Assembly: GCF_007992495.1 (NCBI RefSeq)
Contig: NZ_BKAJ01000045.1
Location: 1 to 64,000, forward strand
Origin: Reyranella soli
Lineage (GTDB): Bacteria > Pseudomonadota > Alphaproteobacteria > Reyranellales > Reyranellaceae
DNA: 64,000 nucleotides
Reading direction: 5' to 3'
Shown: piece after piece, positions 17,385 to 25,991 of the stretch
Numbering within the stretch: position 1 is the first letter of the stretch
Layout: each line of letters opens with the position of its first letter
Position numbers and translations under genes: made by a program
Notes under the pieces: model-generated
What the model saw: the letters and a program-made list of their open reading frames with translations, nothing else
Databases searched by the model: none
What the model was told of the DNA's origin: nothing

Positions 17385-18911
17385 ATGTTGGGAGCACTTA
17401 TGCGACGAAGGGAAGTGATGACCTTGGCGGCGACCGTCGCCGGCACAGGCTTGGCCGTCACCGCGAGCGGTTGGGCGGTCGCTCAAACGGCGCCGACGCC
17501 ACCGCCGCCATCGAACACCGGCGCGGGTGGCGGCCCGACTGGTAGCCCGACTGGCAGCTCGAGTGGCGGCTCGACGGTCGGGACGGCGTCGCCCGCGACG
17601 AGCGCGGCCGGCACGGCCTCGGGCTCCCAGCCTTTCACGGCGGCGCAGCTCGACCAGCTGCTGGCGCCGATCGCGCTCTATCCCGACGCGCTGCTGGCGC
17701 AGACGCTGATGGCGGCGACCTATCCCCTGGAGGTGGTCGAGGCGGCGCGCTGGTCGAAGGACAATCCCAACCTCAAGGGCGATGCGGCGCTGGCCGCGGT
17801 AAAGGACGAGGGTTGGGACGTCAGCGTGACCTCGCTCGTGGCCTTCCCGCAGGTCCTGGCGATGATGAACAGCCAGCTCGACTGGACCCAGAAGATCGGC
17901 GACGCGATGATCGCCCAGCAGCCCGACGTCGCCGCGTCCATCCAGCGACTGCGTGCCCAGGCCCAGTCGGCCGGCACTCTGAAGAGCACGGCGCAGCAGA
18001 CGGTCGCGCAGCAGCCGGCCAGCGCCGGCGCGCCGGCCGGAACGCCGGCCGCGATTGTGATCCAGCCGACCAACCCGGACACGGTCTACGTGCCGGCCTA
18101 CGACCCGAGCTGGGCCTACGGCTCGTGGCCGTACGCCGACAATCCGCCGTCCTACTTCCCGCCGACCGGCTATGGCTGGGGCGGGTTCTATGGCGGTGGC
18201 TGGAGTGGCGGCTTCAGCTTCGGGCTGGGCTTCTCGGTGGGCGGCGGCTTCTTTGGCGGCTGGAGCTGGGGCGGCGGCTGGGGAGGCGGTTGGGGCTGGG
18301 GCGGCTGGGGCGGCTGGGGTCGGGGCAACAGCTACACCACGATCAACATCAACCGGGCGACCTACATCACCAACAATTTCAACCGCAACATCTATCACGA
18401 CGGCCGCTGGAACCATGATCCGGCGCACCGCCACGGCGTGCCCTACCGCGACCGCGACAGCCGCGAGCGCTACGATCAGCACCATCCCGATGCCGCCCAG
18501 CGTCAGGCTTTCCGCGGCAGGCTCGACCATCCGACGGATGCCGGCCAGCGCGGCAACGAAAACCGGGGCGCCGCTGGTCGCGCGACCGAGGGCCGCGGCG
18601 GAGAGAACCGCGGTGGCGAGAATCGAGACGGAGAGAATCGAGGCGGCGAGAACCGGGCCGGCGAGAACCGTGGCGGCGAATATCGGGGTGGCGAAAACCG
18701 GGCTGGAGAGAATCGAGGCGGCGACTATCGCGGCGCCGAGAATCGCGGTCGCGAGAACAGCCACGCCCTGAGCAGCGCCAATCACGGCCGGCAGGTGCAT
18801 CGCGAGGCCTCGCGCGGCCAGGCCTACCGGGGACATCCCAACTTCAGCCACGCGAGCCACGTCGGCCACGGCGGCGGCGGACATCGCGGCGGACATGGAG
18901 GCCGGCGATGA
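17385..18911 (+). CDS. DUF3300 envelope protein with C-terminal ENR repeats
   Basis: 508 residues. A twin-arginine-like signal (MRRREVMTLAATVAGTGLA) is followed by a low-complexity Gly/Ser/Thr linker and the DUF3300 domain (FTAAQLDQLLAPIALYPDAL through IQPTNPDTVYVPAYDP, about residues 85-245). Then come a Gly/Trp-rich stretch (WGGGWGGGWGWGGWGGWG), a charged segment and eleven five-residue repeats of the type G-G-E-N-R. The end is His/Gly-rich. DUF3300 has no known function but commonly neighbours DUF2950, as here (ATGA overlap). Confidence 0.88.
   Translation: MLGALMRRREVMTLAATVAGTGLAVTASGWAVAQTAPTPPPPSNTGAGGGPTGSPTGSSSGGSTVGTASPATSAAGTASGSQPFTAAQLDQLLAPIALYPDALLAQTLMAATYPLEVVEAARWSKDNPNLKGDAALAAVKDEGWDVSVTSLVAFPQVLAMMNSQLDWTQKIGDAMIAQQPDVAASIQRLRAQAQSAGTLKSTAQQTVAQQPASAGAPAGTPAAIVIQPTNPDTVYVPAYDPSWAYGSWPYADNPPSYFPPTGYGWGGFYGGGWSGGFSFGLGFSVGGGFFGGWSWGGGWGGGWGWGGWGGWGRGNSYTTININRATYITNNFNRNIYHDGRWNHDPAHRHGVPYRDRDSRERYDQHHPDAAQRQAFRGRLDHPTDAGQRGNENRGAAGRATEGRGGENRGGENRDGENRGGENRAGENRGGEYRGGENRAGENRGGDYRGAENRGRENSHALSSANHGRQVHREASRGQAYRGHPNFSHASHVGHGGGGHRGGHGGRR
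18597..18761 (+). repeat. 15-base tandem repeat encoding GGENR units
   Basis: Eleven in-frame 15-base units encode GGENR, DGENR, AGENR, GGEYR, GGDYR, GAENR and GRENS variants. The array lies inside the DUF3300 gene. Units differ mainly at the first and second codons, so it is an older array. It is coding and not a CRISPR. Confidence 0.9.
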
Positions 18912-19822
18912 GCGCCCTCTTTCCCCGCCGCTCCCTCCTGGGCGGCATGGTGGCGAGCGTGGCCGCCGGCGCCGCGGCGCAGCAGCTGCCCAGGCTCCAA
19001 GGCTTCCCGACTGCCGACGCAGCGGCCGGCGCGCTCACCGAAGCGGTGCGGCGCGCCGACGGCAAGGCGTTGGCGGCGATGCTGGGAGACAAGTGGCGCG
19101 ACTTCGTGCCGACCGACGACTGGGATTTCGGCGTCGAACGCAGCCGCTATCTCGAGGCGTGGCAGGATGCTCGCAAGGTGACGGTCGACCGCGACCGGGC
19201 GACCGTGGAGGTCGGCAGGACCGGCTGGACGTTGCCGATCCCGCTCGTCAAGGACGGCGCGGACTGGCGCTTCGACGTCGCTGCCGGCATCGACGAGATC
19301 GCGGCCCGCCAGATCGGCCGCAACGAGCTTGGCGCCATCCAGACCCTCCTGGCCATCGGCGATGCCGAGCGCGACTATGCCGAGCTCGATCCGATGAAGA
19401 CCGGCTCGCCGGTCTATGCGAGGCGACTGACGAGCCTGCCTGGCAGGAAGGACGGACTCTATTGGCCGACCGCCGCGGGCGAGCCGCAAAGCCCGCTGGG
19501 CGAGCTGGTCGCCAGTTCGCAGGCCGACGGCAGCGCGCCGGGCGAGCAGTACGGCTACAATTTCCGCCTGCTTTACGGCCAGGGGCCGGCGGCATCGGGC
19601 GGGGCGCACGATTACATCGTGAACGGTCGCATGATCGGCGGCTTCGCCGCCATCGCCTGGCCGGTGGCGTACGGCAAGACCGGCATCAAGACCTTCGTCA
19701 TGGGCTACAAGGGCGACGTCTACGAGCAGGATCTCGGTCCGCAGACCGCGCAGCGCGCGGCCTCGATCACGAGCTTCAACCCGGACAAGGGTTGGGATAA
19801 GGCCGACACGGCGCCGCCGTAA
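18908..19822 (+). CDS. DUF2950 secreted protein
   Basis: 304 residues with an N-terminal signal containing RRSLLGGMVASVAAGAAA. The mature part has the DUF2950 features: a tryptophan-rich early region (DKWRDFVPTDDWDFG), ELGAIQTLLAIGDAERDYA, a LYWPT...SPLG segment and YGYNFRLLYGQG. It overlaps the DUF3300 stop by 4 bases (ATGA). DUF2950 and DUF3300 genes are linked in many proteobacteria; the pair's role in the envelope is unknown. Confidence 0.88.
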   Translation: MSALFPRRSLLGGMVASVAAGAAAQQLPRLQGFPTADAAAGALTEAVRRADGKALAAMLGDKWRDFVPTDDWDFGVERSRYLEAWQDARKVTVDRDRATVEVGRTGWTLPIPLVKDGADWRFDVAAGIDEIAARQIGRNELGAIQTLLAIGDAERDYAELDPMKTGSPVYARRLTSLPGRKDGLYWPTAAGEPQSPLGELVASSQADGSAPGEQYGYNFRLLYGQGPAASGGAHDYIVNGRMIGGFAAIAWPVAYGKTGIKTFVMGYKGDVYEQDLGPQTAQRAASITSFNPDKGWDKADTAPP

Positions 19823-19971
19823 CCAGCAATCGCTGTTCTTCTTCCGTGTGAACGAAAGATCAAGGCACTCTCGCGACCTTAGGAAGGCGTTCCCGCATTC
19901 CCGTCGTCCGATCACTGGAGGCCATGATGGATTTCGCGGCCGGCTCGACATCCAAGCACGCGGCTGAGGTT

Positions 19972-20712
19972 CTAAGGCGTATCGAGTCCCTTGGCGCGGA
20001 ACACCGCCATCGAGGCCGGTGATCGCAGGAAGTCGATCAGTGCCTTGCCTGTCGCCGGCTCGGCGCTCGATGCTTCGACACAGGCGACGAACACCGTGAC
20101 CATGTGCAGGTCGCCGGGCAGCAGGCCCAGGATCTCGATGCCGCGGACCTGCAGCAGCTCGGGCTTCTGCTGCACGGCGAGCTCGACCTCGCCGCTCACC
20201 AGCAGGTCGGCGCACAGGCCGGCCGGCGGCGGATACTTCGTCTTGGCGTTGATCTCGGCGGCGATGCCGAGGCGCTCTACCAGCTTGGCGAAATAGATGC
20301 CGCTCGCGCCGCCGGCCGCCGGGTCGCTGTAGGAGATCGCGCGCGCCTCGAGCAGCGTGCGCGTCAGCGCTTGCGGCGTCGAGATGTCGGGCCGCGGCGC
20401 GCCCGCCTTGACGGCAAGCGCGGTGGCCGAGCTCGCCAGCGTGACCTCGGATCCAGCCAGCACGCGGCCGTCGCGCATCATGGCGTCCATGCCGGCGCGG
20501 TTGAGGATCAGCACGTCGGCGGTCTCGCCGCCCTGCAGGCGCTTCACCAGGGCGGGCGCGGTGTTCCAGGTGATCTCGAGGCGGCAGCCGTTCGCCGTCT
20601 CGAACTGCGGCACCAGCGCCTCCAGGGCGCTCTGCACTGCGATGGTGCTGAAGACTTTCACGTCGCGTGTCACCGGCCGCTCGCTTTCCTTCGTCTGCCT
20701 GTCCTTTATCAT
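19972..20712 (-). CDS. ModA-like substrate-binding-domain protein without signal peptide
   Basis: 246 residues resembling type 2 periplasmic binding proteins of the molybdate/AcfC kind: VKVFSTIAVQSALEALVPQFETANGCRLEITW at the N-terminus, ADVLILNRAGMDAM, and SDPAAGGASGIYFAKLVERLGI. No signal peptide is visible from either possible start (ATG 20712 or GTG 20673), so it is predicted cytoplasmic or mis-started. No ABC permease or ATPase is nearby. It is divergent from the FAD hydroxylase across 33 bases, which hints at a shared promoter region. Confidence 0.7.
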   Translation of the reverse strand: MIKDRQTKESERPVTRDVKVFSTIAVQSALEALVPQFETANGCRLEITWNTAPALVKRLQGGETADVLILNRAGMDAMMRDGRVLAGSEVTLASSATALAVKAGAPRPDISTPQALTRTLLEARAISYSDPAAGGASGIYFAKLVERLGIAAEINAKTKYPPPAGLCADLLVSGEVELAVQQKPELLQVRGIEILGLLPGDLHMVTVFVACVEASSAEPATGKALIDFLRSPASMAVFRAKGLDTP

Positions 20713-20745
20713 GTTCTGCTCGTCGGGCAGTCGAGGAGCAACGAA

Positions 20746-22365
20746 ATGCCGGAAGTTCCTGTCCTGATCGTCGGTGGCGGCCCGGTGGGGCTGATGGCCT
20801 CGCTGTTGCTGTCGCGGCTCGGCATCCGGTCGCTGCTGGTCGAGCGCCATCCCGGCACCGCGATCCACCCGAAGGCGCGCGGCATCAATGCGCGCACCAT
20901 GGAAGTCTTCCGCCAGCAGGGCATCGAGACGGCCGTGCGCCAGGCCGGCCTGCCGCCCGAACGCACCGGCTTCATCGTCTGGGCCAAGTCCCTGGCCGGC
21001 GAGGAGATCGAGCGCCGCGTGCCGTGGGGCCGCAGCGAGAAGAGCGTAGAAGTCTCGCCGGTGCGGGCCTGCCTGTGCGCCCAGGACTATCTCGAGCCGG
21101 TGCTACGGCGTTGCGCGGAGGAACAGGCGCCGGGCGAGCTCAGCTTCAACACGGAGCTGAAGGGCTTCACCCAGGACGGTGCCGGCGTTACCGCGACACT
21201 GCGCGACGTCGTCACCGGTGCTGAGCGGAAGATTTCAGCGCAATACATGATTGCGGCCGACGGCGCACAGAGCCAGGTGCGCAACGCGCTTGGCGTGCGC
21301 ATGGACGGCAAGAAGGACGTCTACGACAGCGTCAACATCCTGCTCGAGGCCGACCTGCGCCCATGGACCGAGGATCGGCCCGCCGCGCTCTACTTCATCG
21401 AGAGCGACAAGCTGCGCGGCACCTTCCTCACCATCAACGCCCATGATCGCTGGGGCTTCCTGGTGAACTCGTTGAGGGCGCAAGGTTACGCGCCGCAGGA
21501 TTTTACCCCTGCACGCTCGGCCGAGCTGGTGCGGCTGGCCGCTGGTGTGCCCGACCTCCCGGTGAAGGTTTTAGGCGTCGCCCCGTGGGTCGCCTCGGCG
21601 CACGTCGCCGAGCAGTACCGCCACGGCCGCATCTTTCTCGCCGGCGATGCCGCGCACGAGATGCCGCCGACCGGCGGCTTCGGCATGAACACCGGCGTGC
21701 AGGACGTCCACAATCTCTGCTGGAAGCTCGCCCTGGTGCTGCAGGACAAGGCGGCCGACTCGCTCTTGCAGACCTATCACGACGAGCGTCAGCCGCTCGC
21801 CCGCACCATCACCGAGCAGGCCCTCGCGAACGCGGTCTCCATGGGTCGCCTGCAGAAGACCAGCGAGACCAAAAGCGCCCGTCCCGAATTTCTCAACGAG
21901 CAGGGCATGATCTTCGGCGCGAGCTACAATTCGGCCGCCGTCGTGCCGGACGGTACGCCGCCGCCCGCCATCGCCAATCCCATCACCGACTACATGGCGT
22001 CCGCGCGTCCGGGTGGCCGCGCGCCGCATGCCTGGCTGCAACGCCCGGACGGCGAGCGCGTCTCGGCCATCGATCTCGTCGGTAAGGGGTTTGCGCTGCT
22101 GGCCGGGGCAAGAGGCGCGGCATGGGCCGACGCGGCGAAGGCGATGCAGACGAGCAACGGCATCGACGTCACGCCTATCATCGTGGGCAACGGCGATCTG
22201 AGGCCGGCCGACGAGCGCTGGCGCGAGACCTACGGCATCGACGAGGGCGGCGCGGTGCTGGTGCGCCCCGACGGCTACGTCGGCTGGCGCAGCGCCTCGG
22301 CCGTTTCCGATCCCGTGCGCACGCTGGCCAACGCCTTGGACAGTATCCAGGGCCGCGCGTCATGA
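20746..22365 (+). CDS. FAD-dependent aromatic hydroxylase (PheA/TfdB family)
   Basis: 539 residues of the FAD_binding_3 type. Dinucleotide fold LIVGGGPVGLMASLLLSRLG (about 6-25), the DG motif in MIAADGAQSQVR, and GDAAHEMPPTGGFGMNTGVQD for flavin ribityl contact. The C-terminal about 150 residues match the thioredoxin-like tail of phenol-hydroxylase-type enzymes. It probably hydroxylates an aromatic or polyketide-like substrate with NAD(P)H. GAGGAGC precedes the ATG. The Bug-type binding protein overlaps its stop (ATGA), suggesting uptake of the same or a related acid. Confidence 0.85.
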   Translation: MPEVPVLIVGGGPVGLMASLLLSRLGIRSLLVERHPGTAIHPKARGINARTMEVFRQQGIETAVRQAGLPPERTGFIVWAKSLAGEEIERRVPWGRSEKSVEVSPVRACLCAQDYLEPVLRRCAEEQAPGELSFNTELKGFTQDGAGVTATLRDVVTGAERKISAQYMIAADGAQSQVRNALGVRMDGKKDVYDSVNILLEADLRPWTEDRPAALYFIESDKLRGTFLTINAHDRWGFLVNSLRAQGYAPQDFTPARSAELVRLAAGVPDLPVKVLGVAPWVASAHVAEQYRHGRIFLAGDAAHEMPPTGGFGMNTGVQDVHNLCWKLALVLQDKAADSLLQTYHDERQPLARTITEQALANAVSMGRLQKTSETKSARPEFLNEQGMIFGASYNSAAVVPDGTPPPAIANPITDYMASARPGGRAPHAWLQRPDGERVSAIDLVGKGFALLAGARGAAWADAAKAMQTSNGIDVTPIIVGNGDLRPADERWRETYGIDEGGAVLVRPDGYVGWRSASAVSDPVRTLANALDSIQGRAS

Positions 22366-23318
22366 GCGCGACGCGGCGCCTGGTGCTGCAAGGCGGGCTC
22401 GCGGGTCTCGCCATGCCGGGCGCGGCACTTGCCCAGGACGGCCAGCTGCGCATCGTCGTGCCTTTCGCCGCCGGTTCGGGGACCGACAACGCGGCGCGCG
22501 TGTTCGGCGAGGCGGTGCGGCTGGCGACCGGCCGCAGCGTCATGGTCGACAACAAGCCGGGCGGCGGCACCAGTATCGGCTCGCTGGAAGTTTCGCGCGC
22601 CCGGCCCGACGGCGCCACGGTGCTGCTCACGACCGGCGGCCATACCACCAATGCCGTGTTGAGCCGCAAGCTGCCCTATGATTCGATCGAGGGCTTCACG
22701 CCGATCATGCTGCTGACGCGCAGCCAGGGTTTCGGCCTGATTGTGGGCGGCGGCTCGCGCTTCAAGACCATCCAGGAGTTCCTGGCGGCGGCGAAGGCCG
22801 AGCCCGGCAAGCTCACCTATGGCTCGTCGGGCATCGGCAACACGACCCATGTCGTGGGCGAACTGTTCTGCCGCAGCGCCCAGGTCCAGCTCACGCACGT
22901 GCCCTACAAGAGCACGCCGATCAACGACGCCATGACCGGCACGATCGACTGCTTCTTCGTCTCGCCCTCGCTCATCATGCAGTACCTGAAGGCCGACAAG
23001 CTGCGGGCTCTCGGCGTGTCGAGCGCGCAGCGCATCGCGCTGCTGCCCGACGTGCCGACCTTCGCCGAGTTCGGCATCGAAGCCGACATCCCCGGATGGT
23101 CGGGATTCTGGGGACCGGCCAATCTGCCGCCGGCACTGGTCGAGAGCCTGTTCCAGACGCTGTCCAGGGGTGCACAGGAAAAGTCGTTCCAGACCTACGC
23201 GCGCGACAACGGCAGCGAAGTCGTCTGCCTGCCGCCCGCTGAGTTCAAGGCCTATGTCGTGAGCGAGATCGAGCGCTATCGCCGTGTGCTGCCGCCGCTC
23301 GGCATCCAGGTCGATTGA
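22362..23318 (+). CDS. Bug-family (TctC-like) periplasmic solute-binding protein
   Basis: 318 residues. The signal contains MSATRRLVLQGGLAGLA and ends near ALAQD. Family marks are IVVPFAAGSGTDNAARV, VDNKPGGGTSIGS, YDSIEGFTPI and LTYGSSGIGNTTH. Bug proteins capture carboxylates or aromatic acids for TctAB-type transporters. No TctAB genes are in this window, as is common for orphan Bug genes. Translationally coupled to the hydroxylase gene. Confidence 0.88.
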   Translation: MSATRRLVLQGGLAGLAMPGAALAQDGQLRIVVPFAAGSGTDNAARVFGEAVRLATGRSVMVDNKPGGGTSIGSLEVSRARPDGATVLLTTGGHTTNAVLSRKLPYDSIEGFTPIMLLTRSQGFGLIVGGGSRFKTIQEFLAAAKAEPGKLTYGSSGIGNTTHVVGELFCRSAQVQLTHVPYKSTPINDAMTGTIDCFFVSPSLIMQYLKADKLRALGVSSAQRIALLPDVPTFAEFGIEADIPGWSGFWGPANLPPALVESLFQTLSRGAQEKSFQTYARDNGSEVVCLPPAEFKAYVVSEIERYRRVLPPLGIQVD

Positions 23319-23482
23319 GCCCGATATGACAATATCGCGGCAGGGTGTGTTTTCGCACATTCCAGCCTGCCCCCTGCGTGATCTCTTCCGCGCGCCGAAG
23401 ACCGCGGGGACGCGCAGCCATGACTGTCGACCTTTTTCGAGGCCATCTCCGTGCTGCTGTTCTCCAGCGCCGGGCTCGTCAC

Positions 23483-23866
23483 ATGAAGAGCCAGCACCTC
23501 GTCGCCACCATCGCGCTCGCCCTATTGCTTGTCCTGCAGGCGTCGGCGGGCCGCGCCCAAGCGCTCGACAAGCCCGACCCGTCGGTCAGGTCGTGGCTGC
23601 CCGGCTGCCGCGTCTTCCTCGAGCATCCTGAATCGGTCGGCTCCGAAGCGGCAGGCCAGTGTGCGGGCGCGGTCGATGCGCTGCTCTATATCGGCGAGGT
23701 CCTGGAGCCCGACTATCGCTTCTGCGTGCCGCTGCGCGTCCCGCGGCAGGAGATCATCTCGACCATCGTCGCCAATATCGAAGCGATGCAGCCGGAAGCC
23801 AATCGCCAGGACTTCAAGGGCATGGTGCTGGGCATCCTGCGCTTCAACTGGCCGTGCCGCGAATAG
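23483..23866 (+). CDS. Rap1a/Tai-like secreted protein
   Basis: 127 residues with a signal peptide ending near GRAQA. Four cysteines (GCRVF, GQCAGAV, RFCVPL, WPCRE) are spaced as in the Rap1a/Tai small helical domain, whose members include type VI immunity proteins but also many unlinked secreted proteins. No toxin gene is next to it, so an immunity role is not supported. The ATG at 23483 gives the signal peptide directly; an upstream frame from 23345 adds arginine-rich residues. Confidence 0.65.
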   Translation: MKSQHLVATIALALLLVLQASAGRAQALDKPDPSVRSWLPGCRVFLEHPESVGSEAAGQCAGAVDALLYIGEVLEPDYRFCVPLRVPRQEIISTIVANIEAMQPEANRQDFKGMVLGILRFNWPCRE

Positions 23867-24039
23867 AAAGCCCGCATCGCGAACGGCGCCAATGGGGTTG
23901 ATCGGTCGCATTGGCCTAGCCTAACGTGTGCCCGACAGCGGGTAATGATGGTGGTCCGGTAAGAGAGATCCCACGCCGCTCTGGGAAGGGAGCCAAGATG
24001 GGATCGCGCGCTGGCCGCGCCGGTCGTGGCGGGCGCTGA

Positions 24040-24669
24040 ATGGCCGCTGACGACCGCGCACAATCGTCTGTTTTCCTGCGTCGCGCCGATGCGCTGCTGT
24101 CGCCGGTCGAAGACAGCCTCAACATCATCGCCGCCCTCGCCATCTTCTTCCTGATGTTCGTGGGCGTGGCGCAGATCGTCGGTCGCACCGTCTTCGACTT
24201 CGCGATCTACGGCTACATCGACTGGATCGAGCAGGCCTCCTCGCTGTTCGCCTTTCTCGGCATCGCCTACGCCCAGCGGCTGGGCAGCCATATCGGCATG
24301 GACCTGACGATGAACTGGCAGCCCTCGAATCGCTGGAAGATCGAGCTGTTCGGCGTCGTCATGATCTTCGCGATCGTCACCGTGCTGATCTACGCCAGCT
24401 TCACCAACTTCCTGCGGGCGTACCAGATCGGCGATTCGACCATGGACATCAAGCTGCCGACCTGGCCGGCCAAGCTGATGGTGCCGCTGGCGCTCTCGGT
24501 GCTGTGGTTGCGCCTGTCGCTGCAGGCCTGGGGTTATATGCGCCTGATCGCCCATCCCGGTGCCGATCCGATCGCGGTGCCCAAGCTCATAACCCTCGAA
24601 ACCCAGGTGAAGGACGAGATCGCTGACGCGCTCGGCCGCGAGGAAGCGGAACGGAAGGAAGCGCGGTGA
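24040..24669 (+). CDS. TRAP transporter small permease (DctQ type)
   Basis: 209 residues and four membrane segments. It has the DctQ features (INIIAALAIFFLMFVGVAQIVGR, then FAFLGIAYAQRLGSHIGMDL). It pairs with the large permease, which starts 4 bases before its stop. The order Q-M-P and the overlaps mark one operon for secondary uptake of an organic acid driven by an ion gradient. Confidence 0.9.
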   Translation: MAADDRAQSSVFLRRADALLSPVEDSLNIIAALAIFFLMFVGVAQIVGRTVFDFAIYGYIDWIEQASSLFAFLGIAYAQRLGSHIGMDLTMNWQPSNRWKIELFGVVMIFAIVTVLIYASFTNFLRAYQIGDSTMDIKLPTWPAKLMVPLALSVLWLRLSLQAWGYMRLIAHPGADPIAVPKLITLETQVKDEIADALGREEAERKEAR

Positions 24670-25973
24670 TCGAATTCAGTCCCCTCACCATCGGCTGCAT
24701 CGGCGTGGTCGTCCTGCTGGCGCTGTGCTTCGCCGGTGTGCGATTCGCCTTTGCCGGCGCCATCACCGGCACGGCCGGCCTGGTCTGGCTGATCGGCTGG
24801 GATGCCGGCATCCGCACCGCCGGCATCGCGCCCTACACCTCGGGCGCCAACTACACGCTGTCGGTCCTGCCGATGTTCATCCTGATCGGCTACCTGGCCT
24901 ACTACGCCGGCATCACCCAGAGCGCCTTCGAGGCGGCGCGCCGATGGTTCGGCTGGCTGCCCGGCGGGCTCGCCACCGGCACGGTGTTCGCGGTCGCAGG
25001 CTTCTCGGCGGTGTCCGGCGCCAGCAGCGCCGCCGCCGCGGTATTCGCCAAGGTGGCGATCCCCGAGATGCTGCGCGCCAAGTACGACAAGAAACTGGCA
25101 GCCGGCGTCTGCGCCGCCGGCGCCACGCTCGATTCGCTGATCCCGCCCAGCACCTTGCTGGTCGTCTACGGCATCGTCACCGAGCAGTCGATCGGCAAGC
25201 TGCTGGTCGCGGGCTTCGTGCCCGGCATCTTCTCGGCGTTCGTCTATGCGATGATCATCACGTACCGCTGCTGGCGCAAACCCGAGCTCGGCCCGCGCAT
25301 CACCGGCTACACCTGGATGCAGCGCGCCGAATCGCTGCCGGCCACGACGCCGATCTTCCTGGTCATCCTGATCATCTTCCTCAGCATGTATTTCGGCTGG
25401 GCGACGCCGACCGAGGCGGGCGCGCTCGGCGCCTTCTCGGTATTCGGCTTTGCGCTAAAGAACGGCATCAAGCGCGGCGAGCTGCGCCAGTGCCTGCTCG
25501 ACTCGGCGAAGCTCACGGTGATGATCTTCACGGTGATCTGGGGCGTCCTGATCTTCGTGCGCTTCCTCGGCTTCTCGGGCATGCCGGAGGAGATTTCCAA
25601 CTGGGTCACCCATCTCGCCCTGCCGCCGATCGCCATCCTGCTGGCGATCTATGTCCTTTATTTCATTCTCGGTACGGTGCTCGAGGGTATCGGCATGTTC
25701 CTGCTGACCCTGCCCGTGGTCTTCCCGGTGATCAACGCACTGGGCTACGACCCGATCTGGTTCGGCATCGTGCTGGTGAAGCTCTCGGGCATCGCCTCGC
25801 TGTCGCCGCCGGTCGGGCTGGTGGTGTTCGTGGTCAACGGCGTGCGGCCGGACATTCCCGTGCGCGACATCTTCAAGGGCATCTGGCCGTTCATCTTCGC
25901 CGACATCATCACGCTCGGCGTGCTGACGGCGTTTCCCGAGATCGTCACCTTCATCGTCGAAACCACAGACTGA
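24666..25973 (+). CDS. TRAP transporter large permease (DctM type)
   Basis: 435 residues with about twelve membrane segments. Family landmarks are SVLPMFILIGYLAYYAGIT, GASSAAAAVFAKVAIPEMLRAKYDKKLAAG, LDSLIPPSTLLVVYGI, and the second-half GWATPTEAGALGAF and LVKLSGIASLSPPVGLVVFVVNG. The gene starts GTG (ATGA-like overlap with the small permease). It forms the ion-coupled channel of the TRAP system. Confidence 0.93.
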   Translation: MIEFSPLTIGCIGVVVLLALCFAGVRFAFAGAITGTAGLVWLIGWDAGIRTAGIAPYTSGANYTLSVLPMFILIGYLAYYAGITQSAFEAARRWFGWLPGGLATGTVFAVAGFSAVSGASSAAAAVFAKVAIPEMLRAKYDKKLAAGVCAAGATLDSLIPPSTLLVVYGIVTEQSIGKLLVAGFVPGIFSAFVYAMIITYRCWRKPELGPRITGYTWMQRAESLPATTPIFLVILIIFLSMYFGWATPTEAGALGAFSVFGFALKNGIKRGELRQCLLDSAKLTVMIFTVIWGVLIFVRFLGFSGMPEEISNWVTHLALPPIAILLAIYVLYFILGTVLEGIGMFLLTLPVVFPVINALGYDPIWFGIVLVKLSGIASLSPPVGLVVFVVNGVRPDIPVRDIFKGIWPFIFADIITLGVLTAFPEIVTFIVETTD

Positions 25974-25991
25974 AATCAGGGAGGAGTCACC

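Noticed and set aside
18597-18761. Tandem repeats considered as a CRISPR array
   Set aside because: The units are 15 bases, contiguous, without spacers, and in frame with GGENR coding inside the DUF3300 gene.
16824-18896. A 690-codon open frame on the minus strand opposite the Spy-like and DUF3300 genes
   Set aside because: It is a shadow of the plus-strand genes caused by high GC in the third codon position. The translation is Ala/Arg/Val-rich without motifs, while the plus strand has signal peptides and clear families.
23483-23866. Rap1a-like protein considered as a type VI immunity gene
   Set aside because: No effector, VgrG, Hcp or other secretion genes are near; neighbours are transport genes.
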